Shown here in pieces: positions 36,839-45,456 of a stretch of 64,000 nucleotides of DNA. Numbering within the stretch: the stretch's first letter is position 1; every line of letters starts with the position of its first letter. The stretch lies in NCBI GenBank assembly GCA_035384605.1, contig DAOOIV010000011.1, forward strand, positions 1-64,000, given 5' to 3'. The notes beneath the pieces were generated by a model. It worked only from the letters and a program-made list of their open reading frames with translations. It made no database searches and was not told the DNA's origin. This DNA comes from Phycisphaerae bacterium. Its GTDB lineage: Bacteria; Planctomycetota; Phycisphaerae; UBA1845; PWPN01. A program made the translations under genes and the position numbers.

Positions 36839-37153
36839 TGTGTGCTCCTTATCAGGCAGTCGGCGGACCTACCCAGACAACATCTCGCCCGACCGGAGGA
36901 CTTCCTTCACGCAGGACTCCCAAACTATCCTGATTGCCAGCAACCGGGCTCCGCGTCGCCGAACCGCCTTACCTATCTTGCCAATTTGGCCATGGTTGGG
37001 TTCGTTCAGCAAAGAGACCGTTGCGGCACTTGCCCCGTTGTTTTCGGGACTGCCTGAGCCGTATCGAACAGCCGTGACAACAGTCGTCCATCGCGTTGGT
37101 TCAGAACATACGCGGTGTTCCGACCGGGCAGGCGATTACGGAGCAAGCAACTC
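36839..37153. other. Spacer, no gene seen
   Basis: 315 bases between the hydrolase-like gene and the end of the lipid A operon, all minus strand. Open frames on both strands lack family features. Confidence 0.4.
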
Positions 37154-38188
37154 CTATGCTCTTGCCGCGAAGTCGGCGTCGACGCCTTCCCACTGGTGTG
37201 ATCTGGCGGCGGCGATGATCTGCTCGGCCAGTTCCACGGCGGCAACGCCGTCCTCGGCACTGACCGCCGGGGGCTCGCCCGATCGGACCGAGTTCAGAAA
37301 CGATTGCAGTTCGACCCGCAGCGGCTCGAGGTCGTCGATTTCCAACGGTTCGACTTTGACCATTGACCCGAAATCACGTCCGACGAGCTGCGAGAGCTCC
37401 TCGGCGCCGTGCTCCCGGGCCATCTTGAGCAGATCGAGGTTGGCGTCCTTCTTGATGGCGATGCCTGTCTTCTTCTGGTAGTCGAGTGAGAGGTAGGCTT
37501 CATCGGCGAACACGCGGATCTTTCGTTCGGTCTTAAGAGCCAAGCGCGACGCGGTCAAGTTGGCCACGCAGCCGCCTTGGAAGATGAGGCGGGCGTTGGC
37601 GATGTCTTCGTGCTCGGAGAGCACCCGAACGCCGACTGCGTCGACGCGGACCGGCCGGGCTTTGACCAAGTGCAGCACGATGTCGATATCGTGGATCATC
37701 ATGTCCATGACGACACTGATATCGGCCGACCTGAAAGTGAAAGGACTGATGCGGTGAGTCTCGATGAAGCGCGGCCTGACCTGCATGCGACCCAGCGCCC
37801 GAACGACCGGATTGAAACGTTCCGTATGCCCCACGCTCAGCAACGTGTTGTGCCTGCGGGCAACCTGCTGCAAGTCCCGGGCAGAGGCTGCGTCGGGGGC
37901 GATGGGCTTTTCGATCAGCACGGCCACGCGGTTTTCCAGAAACGGCCGTGCAACCTCGACGTGGGCGGTGGTCGGCACGGCGACGGACACGGCCCTGACC
38001 TTGTCGAGCAGCGGCTCAATCGAAGGGTAGGCTTTCGTGTTGTGCTTCGAGGCCATCTCCGCAGCCCGGCCGGGGTTTGCGTCCACGATTCCGACGAGTT
38101 CGCAGTCGGGCAGCTCGTGGTAGATGCGAACGTGGTGCCGGCCCATGTGTCCCGCGCCGACGACCGCAACCGGAATCTGTTGGCTCAC
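37154..38188 (-). CDS. Gfo/Idh/MocA dehydrogenase of the lipid A operon
   Basis: 344 residues from GTG 38188, which overlaps the lpxA stop as GTGA; longer in-frame starts lie inside lpxA and are not family-like. Rossmann motif VAVVGAGHMGRHHVRIYHEL, active-site EKP in LIEKPIAPDAASA, and the mid-domain FTFRSADISVVMDMMIHDID are all typical. There is no export signal. The coupling to lpxA suggests a UDP-sugar substrate. A GnnA-like 3-dehydrogenase of UDP-GlcNAc, which precedes GlcN3N lipid A formation in other bacteria, is a reasonable candidate, but its GnnB aminotransferase partner is absent from the window. Confidence 0.88.
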   Translation of the reverse strand: MSQQIPVAVVGAGHMGRHHVRIYHELPDCELVGIVDANPGRAAEMASKHNTKAYPSIEPLLDKVRAVSVAVPTTAHVEVARPFLENRVAVLIEKPIAPDAASARDLQQVARRHNTLLSVGHTERFNPVVRALGRMQVRPRFIETHRISPFTFRSADISVVMDMMIHDIDIVLHLVKARPVRVDAVGVRVLSEHEDIANARLIFQGGCVANLTASRLALKTERKIRVFADEAYLSLDYQKKTGIAIKKDANLDLLKMAREHGAEELSQLVGRDFGSMVKVEPLEIDDLEPLRVELQSFLNSVRSGEPPAVSAEDGVAAVELAEQIIAAARSHQWEGVDADFAARA

Positions 38189-39057
38189 TTGATTCCCTCC
38201 GTACTCCTGGGTCTCCCGTAGAAAGCCTGCCGGTCGACGTGCGTGTCCCGGCGATCGCGCTCCAGCCAGCGTCCGTAGACGCCGTCCTTGATGCTGCGGC
38301 GAATCGACTCGCACAGGTAGCGGACCTCGCCGTTCAGCTCCTGCCGTTCCTCAATCACGTTCAGCCGGTCGAGCATTGAGGCCCCAAAGCTCTGGGCCTT
38401 GGGCCCGAAGAGCACCCGGTATGCCTCGCGCACCGCCCGGATCTGATTCTCGGTGCATCCCCAGCGTTTCATACCCTGTTCGTTGAAGCCTCGCACACGT
38501 GCCGGGTTTCCTTCAACGATCATATACGGCGGCACGTCGTTAATGACGCGGGTCATGCCGCCGATGTAAGCCAGCGTGCCGATGGTGGTGAAGTGGTGGA
38601 CGCCGATGATCCCCCCCATCGTGACCTTGTCTTCCAGGCAGACGTGCCCGGCGAGCTGCACGTAGTTGGACAAGATGCAGTCGTTGCCGATCTTTGCGTC
38701 GTGGGCGATGTGCACACCCACAAGAAAGCGGTTATGCGAACCGATCCAGGTCACGCCGCCCGCGACCTCGGTGCCGGCGTGTACGGTGACCAGCTCACGA
38801 AAGACGTTGTCGTCGCCGATTTCGACGCGGGTCGGGCCGCCCTTGTACTTGAGGTCTTGCGGTGGGGCACCGATCACCGAGCCCGGGAAGAACTCATTCC
38901 GGCGACCGCACACGGTGTGCCCGATGATCGTCACGTTATTGCGCAAGGTACACTCGTCGCCCAACACCACGTCCGGTCCCACAACGCAATTCGGCCCGAT
39001 GGTGACGTTCCGACCGAGCATGGCCTTAGAATCAACAGTTGCCGACGGGTGAATCAT
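38185..39057 (-). CDS. lpxA: UDP-N-acetylglucosamine acyltransferase LpxA
   Basis: First step of lipid A synthesis: transfer of a hydroxyacyl chain from ACP to UDP-GlcNAc. The 290-residue product is a left-handed beta-helix of hexapeptide repeats from residue 2 (IHPSATVDSKAMLGRNVTIG). The catalytic histidine lies in HIAHDAKIG (H119), with GGIIGVHHFTTIG and a helical C-terminal domain from about 190. It is about 30 residues longer at the C-terminus than the E. coli enzyme. It lies downstream of lpxC-fabZ, separated by 103 bases that hold a heptamer repeat. Confidence 0.95.
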   Translation of the reverse strand: MIHPSATVDSKAMLGRNVTIGPNCVVGPDVVLGDECTLRNNVTIIGHTVCGRRNEFFPGSVIGAPPQDLKYKGGPTRVEIGDDNVFRELVTVHAGTEVAGGVTWIGSHNRFLVGVHIAHDAKIGNDCILSNYVQLAGHVCLEDKVTMGGIIGVHHFTTIGTLAYIGGMTRVINDVPPYMIVEGNPARVRGFNEQGMKRWGCTENQIRAVREAYRVLFGPKAQSFGASMLDRLNVIEERQELNGEVRYLCESIRRSIKDGVYGRWLERDRRDTHVDRQAFYGRPRSTEGIK

Positions 39058-39065
39058 TTGTTCCG

Positions 39066-39128
39066 CTCTTAGCTGCCAGCTTGGGGCTGTCAGTCCTTAG
39101 CTCTCGGTTCCTGGCTGCCAACCTCTTG
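39066..39128. repeat. Degenerate heptanucleotide tandem repeat
   Basis: About nine units of 7 bp with the loose pattern CTnnnAG (CTCTTAG, CTGCCAG, CTTGGGG, CTGTCAG, TCCTTAG, CTCTCGG, TTCCTGG, CTGCCAA, CCTCTTG). It occupies most of the only real gap in the lipid A operon and ends 9 bases before the lpxA start. Confidence 0.6.
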
Positions 39129-39160
39129 TTTTCCCGGCCGACAGCGAAACAGCTTCTCGC

Positions 39161-40474
39161 TCACAACGGGTCAGCATCGACCATCATGAATTTGATATCG
39201 GCCTCGGCCGCCAACTGGTCTCCCACCATTGCCCGACAGAACACGTGACCCGTCCGGGATTTGACCCGGCGAGCCGAGGCCTCCAACAGCAGTTGATCGC
39301 CGGGAACGACCGGCCGGCGGAACTTGACTCCCTCCAGGCTCAGCAAGACGGCCACCTTGCCGGTGTGCTCAAGCTCCTGGGCCAGCAACAGGCCGCCGAG
39401 CTGGGCCATAGCCTCGATGATCAGCACGCCCGGCATGATCGGCTGACCCGGGTAGTGTCCGGTGAAGAACTCCTCATTGGCGGTGACGTTCTTGATGCCG
39501 ATCGCATGCTTGCCGGGTTCCATCTCAACCACCCGGTCGACCATCAGGAAGGGGTAGCGATGCGGCAGTAAGCGTTGGATCTTGCGGATGTCGAAAACGG
39601 GTTCGGCCTTCAGTTTCCGCTTGGTCTCAGCCGCCTGCTCCAACTCGCGCAGCTTGCGGACCAGTTCGTGATTCAGGGCGTGGCCCGATTCACGGGCAAA
39701 TACGTACCCGGACACGAACCGGCCGAACAGGAACAAGTCGCCAAGCAGGTCGAGGATCTTATGCCGGACGCACTCATCCGGAAAACGAAGCGTGTTCTGA
39801 ATCGGGCCTTCCTTGCCAAATACGAGGATGTCATCGTAGGTCAGGTGCGAGCCCAGGCCCGACGCCCGAAACTGCTCGGCTTCCTGCTCCAGAACGAAGG
39901 TGCGGGCTGCAGCGAGATGCCGCTCGAATTCCTCGGGGGTGACACGGATCTTGAAGATCTGCTGCCCGATCGGCCCGCTGCCGTAGTTGAGGTCGTAGAT
40001 GATTTCGAGGGTATCCTCATCTTCTGCGGCCGGAGCAGCCATGACGTAGTGGCCTCCTTCGGCCACGCGGACGATCTCAGGAATGCGAAACACTTGTCGA
40101 GGACGGTCCTGTGCGACGATGCCAACCTCCTTGAGCTTCTCGACGAAGGGAGCACAGCTTCCATCAAACGAAGGCACCTCGTTGGCGTTCAGTTCCACAA
40201 GGACGTTGTCGATGCCCAAGCCCGCGAGCGCCGACATGCAATGCTCGATGGTCTCAATCTGGACGGTCCCGTTGCGGATAGAGGTCCGGCGCAGGCGTTT
40301 GGCGACGTTCTCGACAAGAGCGGGAACCCGGATGGGCGGGTTCTGGTCCGCCCTCAGGAATACCACGCCCGTATCGGGCTCGGCCGGGTAGAAGCGGACG
40401 ACCGCCTGCTCGCCGGTGAACAGCCCTCGCCCGGTCAGCTCAACGGGGCTCCGAATGGTCTGCTGAGGCTTCAA
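39161..40474 (-). CDS. lpxC/fabZ: Bifunctional LpxC deacetylase - FabZ dehydratase
   Basis: 437 residues joining two lipid enzymes. Residues 1-285 are LpxC, the zinc UDP-3-O-acyl-GlcNAc deacetylase, with ligands H78 (ETIEHC), H238 and D242 (HKILDLLGDL), and catalytic-region H265 (SGHALNHE). Residues about 295-437 are FabZ, the 3-hydroxyacyl-ACP dehydratase, with LLPHRYPFLMVDRV, catalytic H340 in GHYPGQPIMPG and E354. All key residues are present in both halves. The fusion is known in Bacteroidota and related Gram-negative lineages. The first 35 bases overlap the end of lpxD. The fusion ties hydroxyacyl chain supply for lipid A to fatty-acid elongation. Confidence 0.97.
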   Translation of the reverse strand: MKPQQTIRSPVELTGRGLFTGEQAVVRFYPAEPDTGVVFLRADQNPPIRVPALVENVAKRLRRTSIRNGTVQIETIEHCMSALAGLGIDNVLVELNANEVPSFDGSCAPFVEKLKEVGIVAQDRPRQVFRIPEIVRVAEGGHYVMAAPAAEDEDTLEIIYDLNYGSGPIGQQIFKIRVTPEEFERHLAAARTFVLEQEAEQFRASGLGSHLTYDDILVFGKEGPIQNTLRFPDECVRHKILDLLGDLFLFGRFVSGYVFARESGHALNHELVRKLRELEQAAETKRKLKAEPVFDIRKIQRLLPHRYPFLMVDRVVEMEPGKHAIGIKNVTANEEFFTGHYPGQPIMPGVLIIEAMAQLGGLLLAQELEHTGKVAVLLSLEGVKFRRPVVPGDQLLLEASARRVKSRTGHVFCRAMVGDQLAAEADIKFMMVDADPL

Positions 40475-41492
40475 GTTGCTCGACCCGCTTGATCAAGGCC
40501 CGGAGCTGGTCGGCCATCTCCGGGAGCCGTCGCACTTTGGCTCTCTCCCGGATGAACTGTTCGTGGTCGACCGCCGGGCTGCCGATGACCGTCTTGCCTG
40601 GGGGCACATCCTTGGAAACGCACGCGCAAGCGGCCACTTGCGCGCCGTCGCCGAGCGAGATGTGGTCCCGCAAGCCCACTTTTCCGCCCAGCACCACGCC
40701 CTGTCCCAGGCGGGTGCTGCCGGCGATGCCGCACTGAGCCACGATCATGCAGTTCGGCCCAATTCGGACATTATGGGCAACCTGGACAAGGTTATCAATC
40801 TTGGTGCCCCGGCCAATGCGGGTAACCCCGAATTTAGCCCTGTCAATCGTGCTGTTGGCCCCTATTTCGACGTCGTCCTCGATCTCGACGCTGCCAATCT
40901 GGGGGATCTTGACGTGGCGGCCCCCTACATATTGGTAGCCGAAGCCGTCGGCGCCTATGGAGCAGTTGGGGTGGATGGTTACGCGACTGCCGATCGCGCA
41001 CCGCTCCCGGATCACGACCCCGGGCCAGAACTCGCAATCGCTGCCGATGCGGACATCCGGTCCGACGAAAACGTGAGGATGAAGCACGGTCCGATCCCCG
41101 ATGACGGTGTTGTCGCCGATGACCACCAACGGTCCGACGGCCACATCCCGGCCGAGCTTGGCCGACGGTGAGACCACCGCCGTGGGATGAACGCCCGGCG
41201 CCGGCCTTGGGATCGGCGGGGCAAACTTCTCAAGCACTGCTGAGATCGCCAGGGAAGGGTTATCGCACAGAATGGCGGGCATCGGGGTCGCCCCGAAGTG
41301 CATGGGTACGATCACCGCGCCGGCCCGGCTGTTCTTCAACTGGGGGGCGTATCTGTCTTCGGCCAGCCACGCAATGTCGGACGAACAAGCCTCCTCAAGC
41401 CCGGCCACGCCGGTGATCCGAGTGCCAGCGTCGCCGCGGACCACTCCGCCGACCCATTTGGCGATCTCCGCCAGAGGATACGACTTGCTCAT
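40440..41492 (-). CDS. lpxD: UDP-3-O-acyl-glucosamine N-acyltransferase LpxD
   Basis: Adds the N-linked acyl chain in lipid A synthesis. 350 residues from ATG 41492 (MSKSYPLAEIAKWVGG), chosen by family alignment with GAGGAG about 11 bases upstream. The N-terminal uridine-binding domain covers about 1-105. The hexapeptide beta-helix follows (HPTAVVSPSAKLGRDVAVGP onward), with the catalytic histidine in VQVAHNVRIG. A C-terminal helix that may coil (MADQLRALIKRVEQLE) is typical. The 3' end overlaps lpxC by 35 bases, unusually long, and implies tight translational linkage. Confidence 0.95.
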   Translation of the reverse strand: MSKSYPLAEIAKWVGGVVRGDAGTRITGVAGLEEACSSDIAWLAEDRYAPQLKNSRAGAVIVPMHFGATPMPAILCDNPSLAISAVLEKFAPPIPRPAPGVHPTAVVSPSAKLGRDVAVGPLVVIGDNTVIGDRTVLHPHVFVGPDVRIGSDCEFWPGVVIRERCAIGSRVTIHPNCSIGADGFGYQYVGGRHVKIPQIGSVEIEDDVEIGANSTIDRAKFGVTRIGRGTKIDNLVQVAHNVRIGPNCMIVAQCGIAGSTRLGQGVVLGGKVGLRDHISLGDGAQVAACACVSKDVPPGKTVIGSPAVDHEQFIRERAKVRRLPEMADQLRALIKRVEQLEASADHSEPR

Positions 41493-41668
41493 GGATGCAC
41501 ATGCTCCTCGGAGGCTTGCTGAGCCCAGAATCCTCGCGGGCTCCGGCCCCCCGACGCCGGCTCGAGAATCGTTTCTGTGGCCCTCATCCTCACCGGACGC
41601 GGAGCGAATGCCGCACAGGTGAGAAGGCCCTGCCTCACGGCCGGCGTTCCGCAAGACTGGCGCGGAAA

Positions 41669-41706
41669 GGATTCCGGGCCCAGCGGTGGATTCCGGGCCA
41701 AGCGGT
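41669..41706. repeat. Two tandem 19-bp copies of a GGATTCCGGGCC repeat
   Basis: GGATTCCGGGCCCAGCGGT (41669-41687) is followed directly by a copy differing at one base (41688-41706). It lies in the 255-base ompH-lpxD spacer and resembles the units at 50416-50682. Confidence 0.65.
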
Positions 41707-41747
41707 GCCTCTCAGCCTTCGGCAGTCCCTGCGGTTCAAGCCGAGCC

Positions 41748-42383
41748 CTACTTGCCGAAGTGCACCGACGCCGGGCCGCCGAGCTTGGCGAAGTTGGCGT
41801 TGAGCGTGGCCAGCACGTCAGCCGAGATATCCACGCTGTTGTCCGCGTAGACCACCTTGCGATTGAGGATCTGCTGCAACAGGGGCTCAGGCTTGGTCAC
41901 GGTGGTGTCCACCTGTTCCTGCGTCACGACCAGTTGAACACCCTGCTTCTTCGCGACCTCGGCGATGCCGTCGGTGACCATCTCGTAGGTCCGCTTGACC
42001 CAGGCCACATACTGGTCGCTGACAAAATCCTTTTCCAGCGACTCCCAGACGTTGTATTCCAGTTGCATGCGTTTGATCTTGGTGATGCGGGCCTGCCGGT
42101 CGGGGCTGGTGACGTCGGTCTTGTCCAAGATGTCCTGTTCGGCCTTGATCTCGGACATTTTCTGGTCGGACTCCTGGGCCAACTTGTCGCGATAGACCCT
42201 CATGGCCTCGTTGACCGCCTTGGTCTGATCGAACTCGTTGAAGACCTTGACGAGGTCGACGACGGCGACCCGGGTGCCGCCGCTCGCGCCGGACCGCTGT
42301 TGAGCACCGCTCATCGTCGCCGCCGCGATCGAAACCACCGCGATCGCCGCCATCACCAACAGAGTATTCTTGCCGCCCTTCAT
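41748..42383 (-). CDS. OmpH/Skp family periplasmic chaperone
   Basis: 211 residues. A signal peptide (about 1-27) is followed by the OmpH opening GTRVAVVDLVKVFNEF and a long charged helical region (about 60-170) that would form the Skp-type tentacles. The C-terminal segment (KKQGVQLVVTQEQVDT and the end VDISADVLATLN) is the family's beta/assembly end. It is the first gene of the ompH-lpxD-lpxC/fabZ-lpxA-dehydrogenase cluster, an order known in many Gram-negatives; bamA, the usual upstream neighbour, is missing here. The 255-base gap to lpxD holds repeats. Confidence 0.87.
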   Translation of the reverse strand: MKGGKNTLLVMAAIAVVSIAAATMSGAQQRSGASGGTRVAVVDLVKVFNEFDQTKAVNEAMRVYRDKLAQESDQKMSEIKAEQDILDKTDVTSPDRQARITKIKRMQLEYNVWESLEKDFVSDQYVAWVKRTYEMVTDGIAEVAKKQGVQLVVTQEQVDTTVTKPEPLLQQILNRKVVYADNSVDISADVLATLNANFAKLGGPASVHFGK

Positions 42384-42864
42384 GGAAGACTCCTTCTCCG
42401 GCCAGGTTCGCCAGTTCGCTCATCCCTCGACACACGGAACGCCAGCGCCAGCCAAGGCCTCCCGGTTCGAACGGGAACCATTAGACCGGGCAATCCGGCC
42501 GGCCGCAAGTCTGTGGTCTACCGGCGCTTGCGGCGGGTCCGCTACGGCCCGGGCGCATCTTTCAGGATCCCCAAGCGTCAGCGAGGGGTCACGCCTTGGG
42601 GCAACCACAGCGTCGGCAGAGAAAACCGGAAGCCGTTGATGGAACGAGAATAAGGCACCAGAAAGCTGCGGGCGGTTGTCCGGGGCGGGGGGGTGTTATT
42701 CGACACGATAATGCGATGTATAAGTCAATCCGCAAACACTGGGGGCTTGCCTTGGGGCCATCTTGTGTTAAGCTTCGCGGGCTTGCGCGCCGCGGGTTTC
42801 GGGGGGATGATCGATCCGCGGCCGGGCCGCGGCGGAGACAAGGCCGTTTTTCGGTGCGAGGAAC
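42384..42864. other. Divergent promoter region of ompH and lysC, no gene seen
   Basis: 481 bases between divergent genes. A plausible lysC promoter is listed at 42696-42724. I see no lysine riboswitch-like structure. Confidence 0.45.
42696..42724 (+). promoter_or_regulatory. Possible promoter of lysC
   Basis: TTATTC (42696-42701), 17-base spacer, TATAAG (42719-42724). The -10 matches at 5 of 6, the -35 poorly. The leader to lysC would be about 135 bases. Confidence 0.35.
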
Positions 42865-44091
42865 ATGAGCATTATCGTTCAAAAGTTCGGCGGGAGCAGT
42901 GTCGCGGACGCGGAAAAGATCCACCGCGCCGCCCGGCGGGCGATCAAGGCGAAGCTCGGCGGGCACCAGGTGGTGATGGTCGTTTCGGCCATGGGCAAGA
43001 CGACCGATAAGCTCATCGCTTTGGCCAAGGAAGTCAACCCAAACCCGCCGAAGCGCGAGATGGACATGTTGCTGACCACGGGCGAGCAGGTGTCGATTTC
43101 GCTGATGGCCATGGCCTTGGAGGCCGCCGGGCACCAGGCGATCAGCTTCACCGGCCGACAGATCGGCCTCGTGACAGACGCCGCTCACACCAAAGCCCGG
43201 ATACGCTCGATCGACGCCGACAGAATCTACAAGGAACTGAACGCGGGCAAGATCGTGATCGTGGCGGGTTTTCAGGGAGTGACCGAGGACGGAGCCTTGA
43301 CCACCCTCGGGCGAGGCGGTTCGGACACCACGGCCGTGGCCCTGGCGGCCGTTCTCAAGGACTCGATCTGCGAGATCTACACCGACGTCGACGGCGTGTA
43401 CACCACCGACCCCCGGATCGTGCCCCAGGCGCGCAAGATGAACGAGATCAACTACGATGAAATGCTCGAGCTCGCATCGCTGGGCGCCAAGGTGATGCAT
43501 TCGCGGTCGATCGAGTTCGGCAAGAAGTATAACGTGCCTATCCACGTTCGCAGTTCGCTTACTGACACAGAAGGGACCATGATCGTGGCTCAAACCAAGG
43601 GAATGGAAGACGTCGTTGTTCGCGGTGTGACGCTCAAGAAAGACCTGGCCCGGGTTCTTCTGGTCGGCGTGCCCAACAAGCCGGGCATCGCCTCGAAGAT
43701 TTTTGCTCGCGTCGCCCAGCAGGGCATCGTGGTGGATGACATCATTCAAAACATCGTCGAGCACGCCTCCGAAGCCAATATCGGCTTTACCGTGGCGGGG
43801 ACCGACCTCAAGGACGCCGAGCTGGTCTGCAAGGAACTGGCCCGCGATCTGGGGATTCGGTCGGTCGAAATGGACTCGGGCCTCGCCAAGGTCAGCGTCG
43901 TCGGCGTGGGCATGAAGACTCACACGGGCGTGGCCTCCAAGATGTTCGGCGCTCTGGCGAAAGCTCAAATCAACATACAAAACATCACCACCAGCGAGAT
44001 TGTGGTAAGCTGCATCGTCAACGCCGAGGAGGGCGAAAAAGCCGTTCAGGTACTCCACGCGGAGTTCGAGCTGGATAAGGCAAACGACTGA
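42865..44091 (+). CDS. lysC: Aspartate kinase
   Basis: Phosphorylates aspartate, the first step toward lysine, threonine and methionine. 408 residues: kinase domain with VQKFGGSSVADAEKI, LLTTGEQVSISLMA and TLGRGGSDTTAVALAA (residue about 150), and two ACT domains in the last 150 residues (VLLVGVPNKPGIASKIFARV and VSVVGVGMKTHTGVASKMF), which bind feedback amino acids. Length and domain order match monofunctional, feedback-regulated kinases. GAGGAAC precedes the ATG directly. Monocistronic. Confidence 0.97.
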   Translation: MSIIVQKFGGSSVADAEKIHRAARRAIKAKLGGHQVVMVVSAMGKTTDKLIALAKEVNPNPPKREMDMLLTTGEQVSISLMAMALEAAGHQAISFTGRQIGLVTDAAHTKARIRSIDADRIYKELNAGKIVIVAGFQGVTEDGALTTLGRGGSDTTAVALAAVLKDSICEIYTDVDGVYTTDPRIVPQARKMNEINYDEMLELASLGAKVMHSRSIEFGKKYNVPIHVRSSLTDTEGTMIVAQTKGMEDVVVRGVTLKKDLARVLLVGVPNKPGIASKIFARVAQQGIVVDDIIQNIVEHASEANIGFTVAGTDLKDAELVCKELARDLGIRSVEMDSGLAKVSVVGVGMKTHTGVASKMFGALAKAQINIQNITTSEIVVSCIVNAEEGEKAVQVLHAEFELDKAND

Positions 44092-44103
44092 AGAAAGGAT
44101 GAA

Positions 44104-44146
44104 GGCAGGGCACGGTCGGAGTTGCCGAAGGCAACGGAGACCTGCC
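44104..44146. terminator. Nested hairpin between lysC and cupin gene ends
   Basis: GGCAGG (44104-44109) pairs with CCTGCC (44141-44146). Inside is a perfect GTTGCC-GAA-GGCAAC stem-loop (44121-44135). It lies 13 bases past lysC and serves two convergent genes. No T-run, so termination is inferred from position. Confidence 0.4.
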
Positions 44147-44188
44147 GCTCTTCGAACAGACCGACATGCCGATAAACAAAAGACTCGC

Positions 44189-44455
44189 TCACTCGCCGAA
44201 GTTGTAGTGCTTTCTGACCGGCCGGTTGACCTTCCACGTGCATTTCATGCCTTGCGGAAAGACCACCCAATCCCCCGCGCCAAAGTTGAACTTCTCGCCG
44301 GTTTCATTGGTGACGGTGACGTTGCCGTCGAGGATCAGGCACGTTTCCTTTTCGTCGTACTGCCAGGGGAACTCGCCGGCCTCCTTGCTCCACGTCGGCC
44401 ACGTGTGAGCTTCCTTCCTCTCATCCTCAGTCGGCTTGCGAATCTCAGGTTTCAT
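44189..44455 (-). CDS. Small cupin-domain protein
   Basis: 88 residues forming a single cupin barrel of the DUF861 kind: FPWQYDEKETCLILDGNVTV, then FNFGAGDWVVFPQGMKCTW. Metal-ligand positions of the first cupin motif are only partly kept (YDEKET in place of a full HxH...E), so metal binding is uncertain. The start ATG overlaps the stop of the upstream SDR gene by four bases, so the two are coupled and may act on related sugars or polyols; that is inference. Confidence 0.85.
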   Translation of the reverse strand: MKPEIRKPTEDERKEAHTWPTWSKEAGEFPWQYDEKETCLILDGNVTVTNETGEKFNFGAGDWVVFPQGMKCTWKVNRPVRKHYNFGE

Positions 44456-45456
44456 CGTTTTTCCTCCTGCTCGCGCAGCCACGCGATCGTTTTCTTGACG
44501 CCTTCCTCGTACGAGACAGTCGATTTCCAGCCGAGCTGCTTGCGGGCCTTCTCGGCGCTGAAATAGACGCGGCGGCCCATGAGCCACACGGCGTATCGCG
44601 TGATCATCGGGGGTTTCTTCGTGCGGAAGAGATGCCCGAAGCACTCGAGGAGAAACGCCACGTTGTAGGCGACGCCATACGGGACGTGCCTGGTGACCGG
44701 CGGGGCTCCGAGGGCGGCAGCCAGCATGTTCATCCACTGCTCCTGTCGCATTTCGCCGTCGTTGCACGCGTTGTAGGCCTGGCCGACGGCGGCTTCGGTG
44801 TCGCACGCCAGGATCGCACACTCGGCCACGTTGCCCGCGTAGACGACGTTCAGCCGGTTCTTGCCGTCACCGAGAATTCTCGCCTTGCCCTCGCGGAGCA
44901 TTCGGGCCAAGCGGAAAATGGTGACGCGGTCGCGAGGCCCGTACAGCCAACTCGGTCGGATGACGGTGAGCCTGATTTTCCCGGCCTTGTGCATATGCCA
45001 GAGGATATGCTCTGCCTCGACCTTGGCCCGTGAGTAGTAGCTCCACTTATGCAGGTTCGTGCCGAGCGGTGCGGTTTCATCGAGGACGACGCCTTCGCCG
45101 TCGGGGTGGCCGTAGGCACTGATGGAGCTGATGTGCAGGAAGCGTTCGCATCCGGCGGCCGAGGCCGCGTCGGCCAGATTGCGGGTCCCGTCGATGGTGA
45201 TCCTGACGAAATCTTCCCACGGGCCCCAATCGCCCACGCGTGCGGCCGCGTGGTACACGACCTTCACGCCCTGGCAGGCCTTGGCGAGGGCCGCCTTGTC
45301 GGTCAGATCGCCGTCCGCAACCTCGACGCCCTGAGTTTTAAGCCATTCCACGTTGCCACCGCGGCGAACCAGCACCCGCACCGGGCGTTTGCGCAGCCGG
45401 AGCTGCTCGACAATGTGACTCCCCAACAGTCCCGTTGCACCGGTGACCAGATTCAT
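44452..45456 (-). CDS. NAD-dependent epimerase/dehydratase (extended SDR)
   Basis: 334 residues with the NAD-binding motif VTGATGLLGSH (4-14), DGDLTD, the catalytic serine/tyrosine/lysine set (HISSISAYG and YYSRAKVEAE), and VIRPSWLYGPRD. The overall pattern is closest to 3-beta-hydroxysteroid dehydrogenase/isomerase-like and dihydroflavonol reductase-like extended SDRs. The substrate is unknown: nucleotide sugar, sterol-like or other lipid alcohols are all possible. It is first in a two-gene operon with the cupin. Confidence 0.9.
   Translation of the reverse strand: MNLVTGATGLLGSHIVEQLRLRKRPVRVLVRRGGNVEWLKTQGVEVADGDLTDKAALAKACQGVKVVYHAAARVGDWGPWEDFVRITIDGTRNLADAASAAGCERFLHISSISAYGHPDGEGVVLDETAPLGTNLHKWSYYSRAKVEAEHILWHMHKAGKIRLTVIRPSWLYGPRDRVTIFRLARMLREGKARILGDGKNRLNVVYAGNVAECAILACDTEAAVGQAYNACNDGEMRQEQWMNMLAAALGAPPVTRHVPYGVAYNVAFLLECFGHLFRTKKPPMITRYAVWLMGRRVYFSAEKARKQLGWKSTVSYEEGVKKTIAWLREQEEKR

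Noticed and set aside
42589..44058. 489-codon minus-strand frame
   Set aside because: Antisense shadow of lysC, which has all family motifs.
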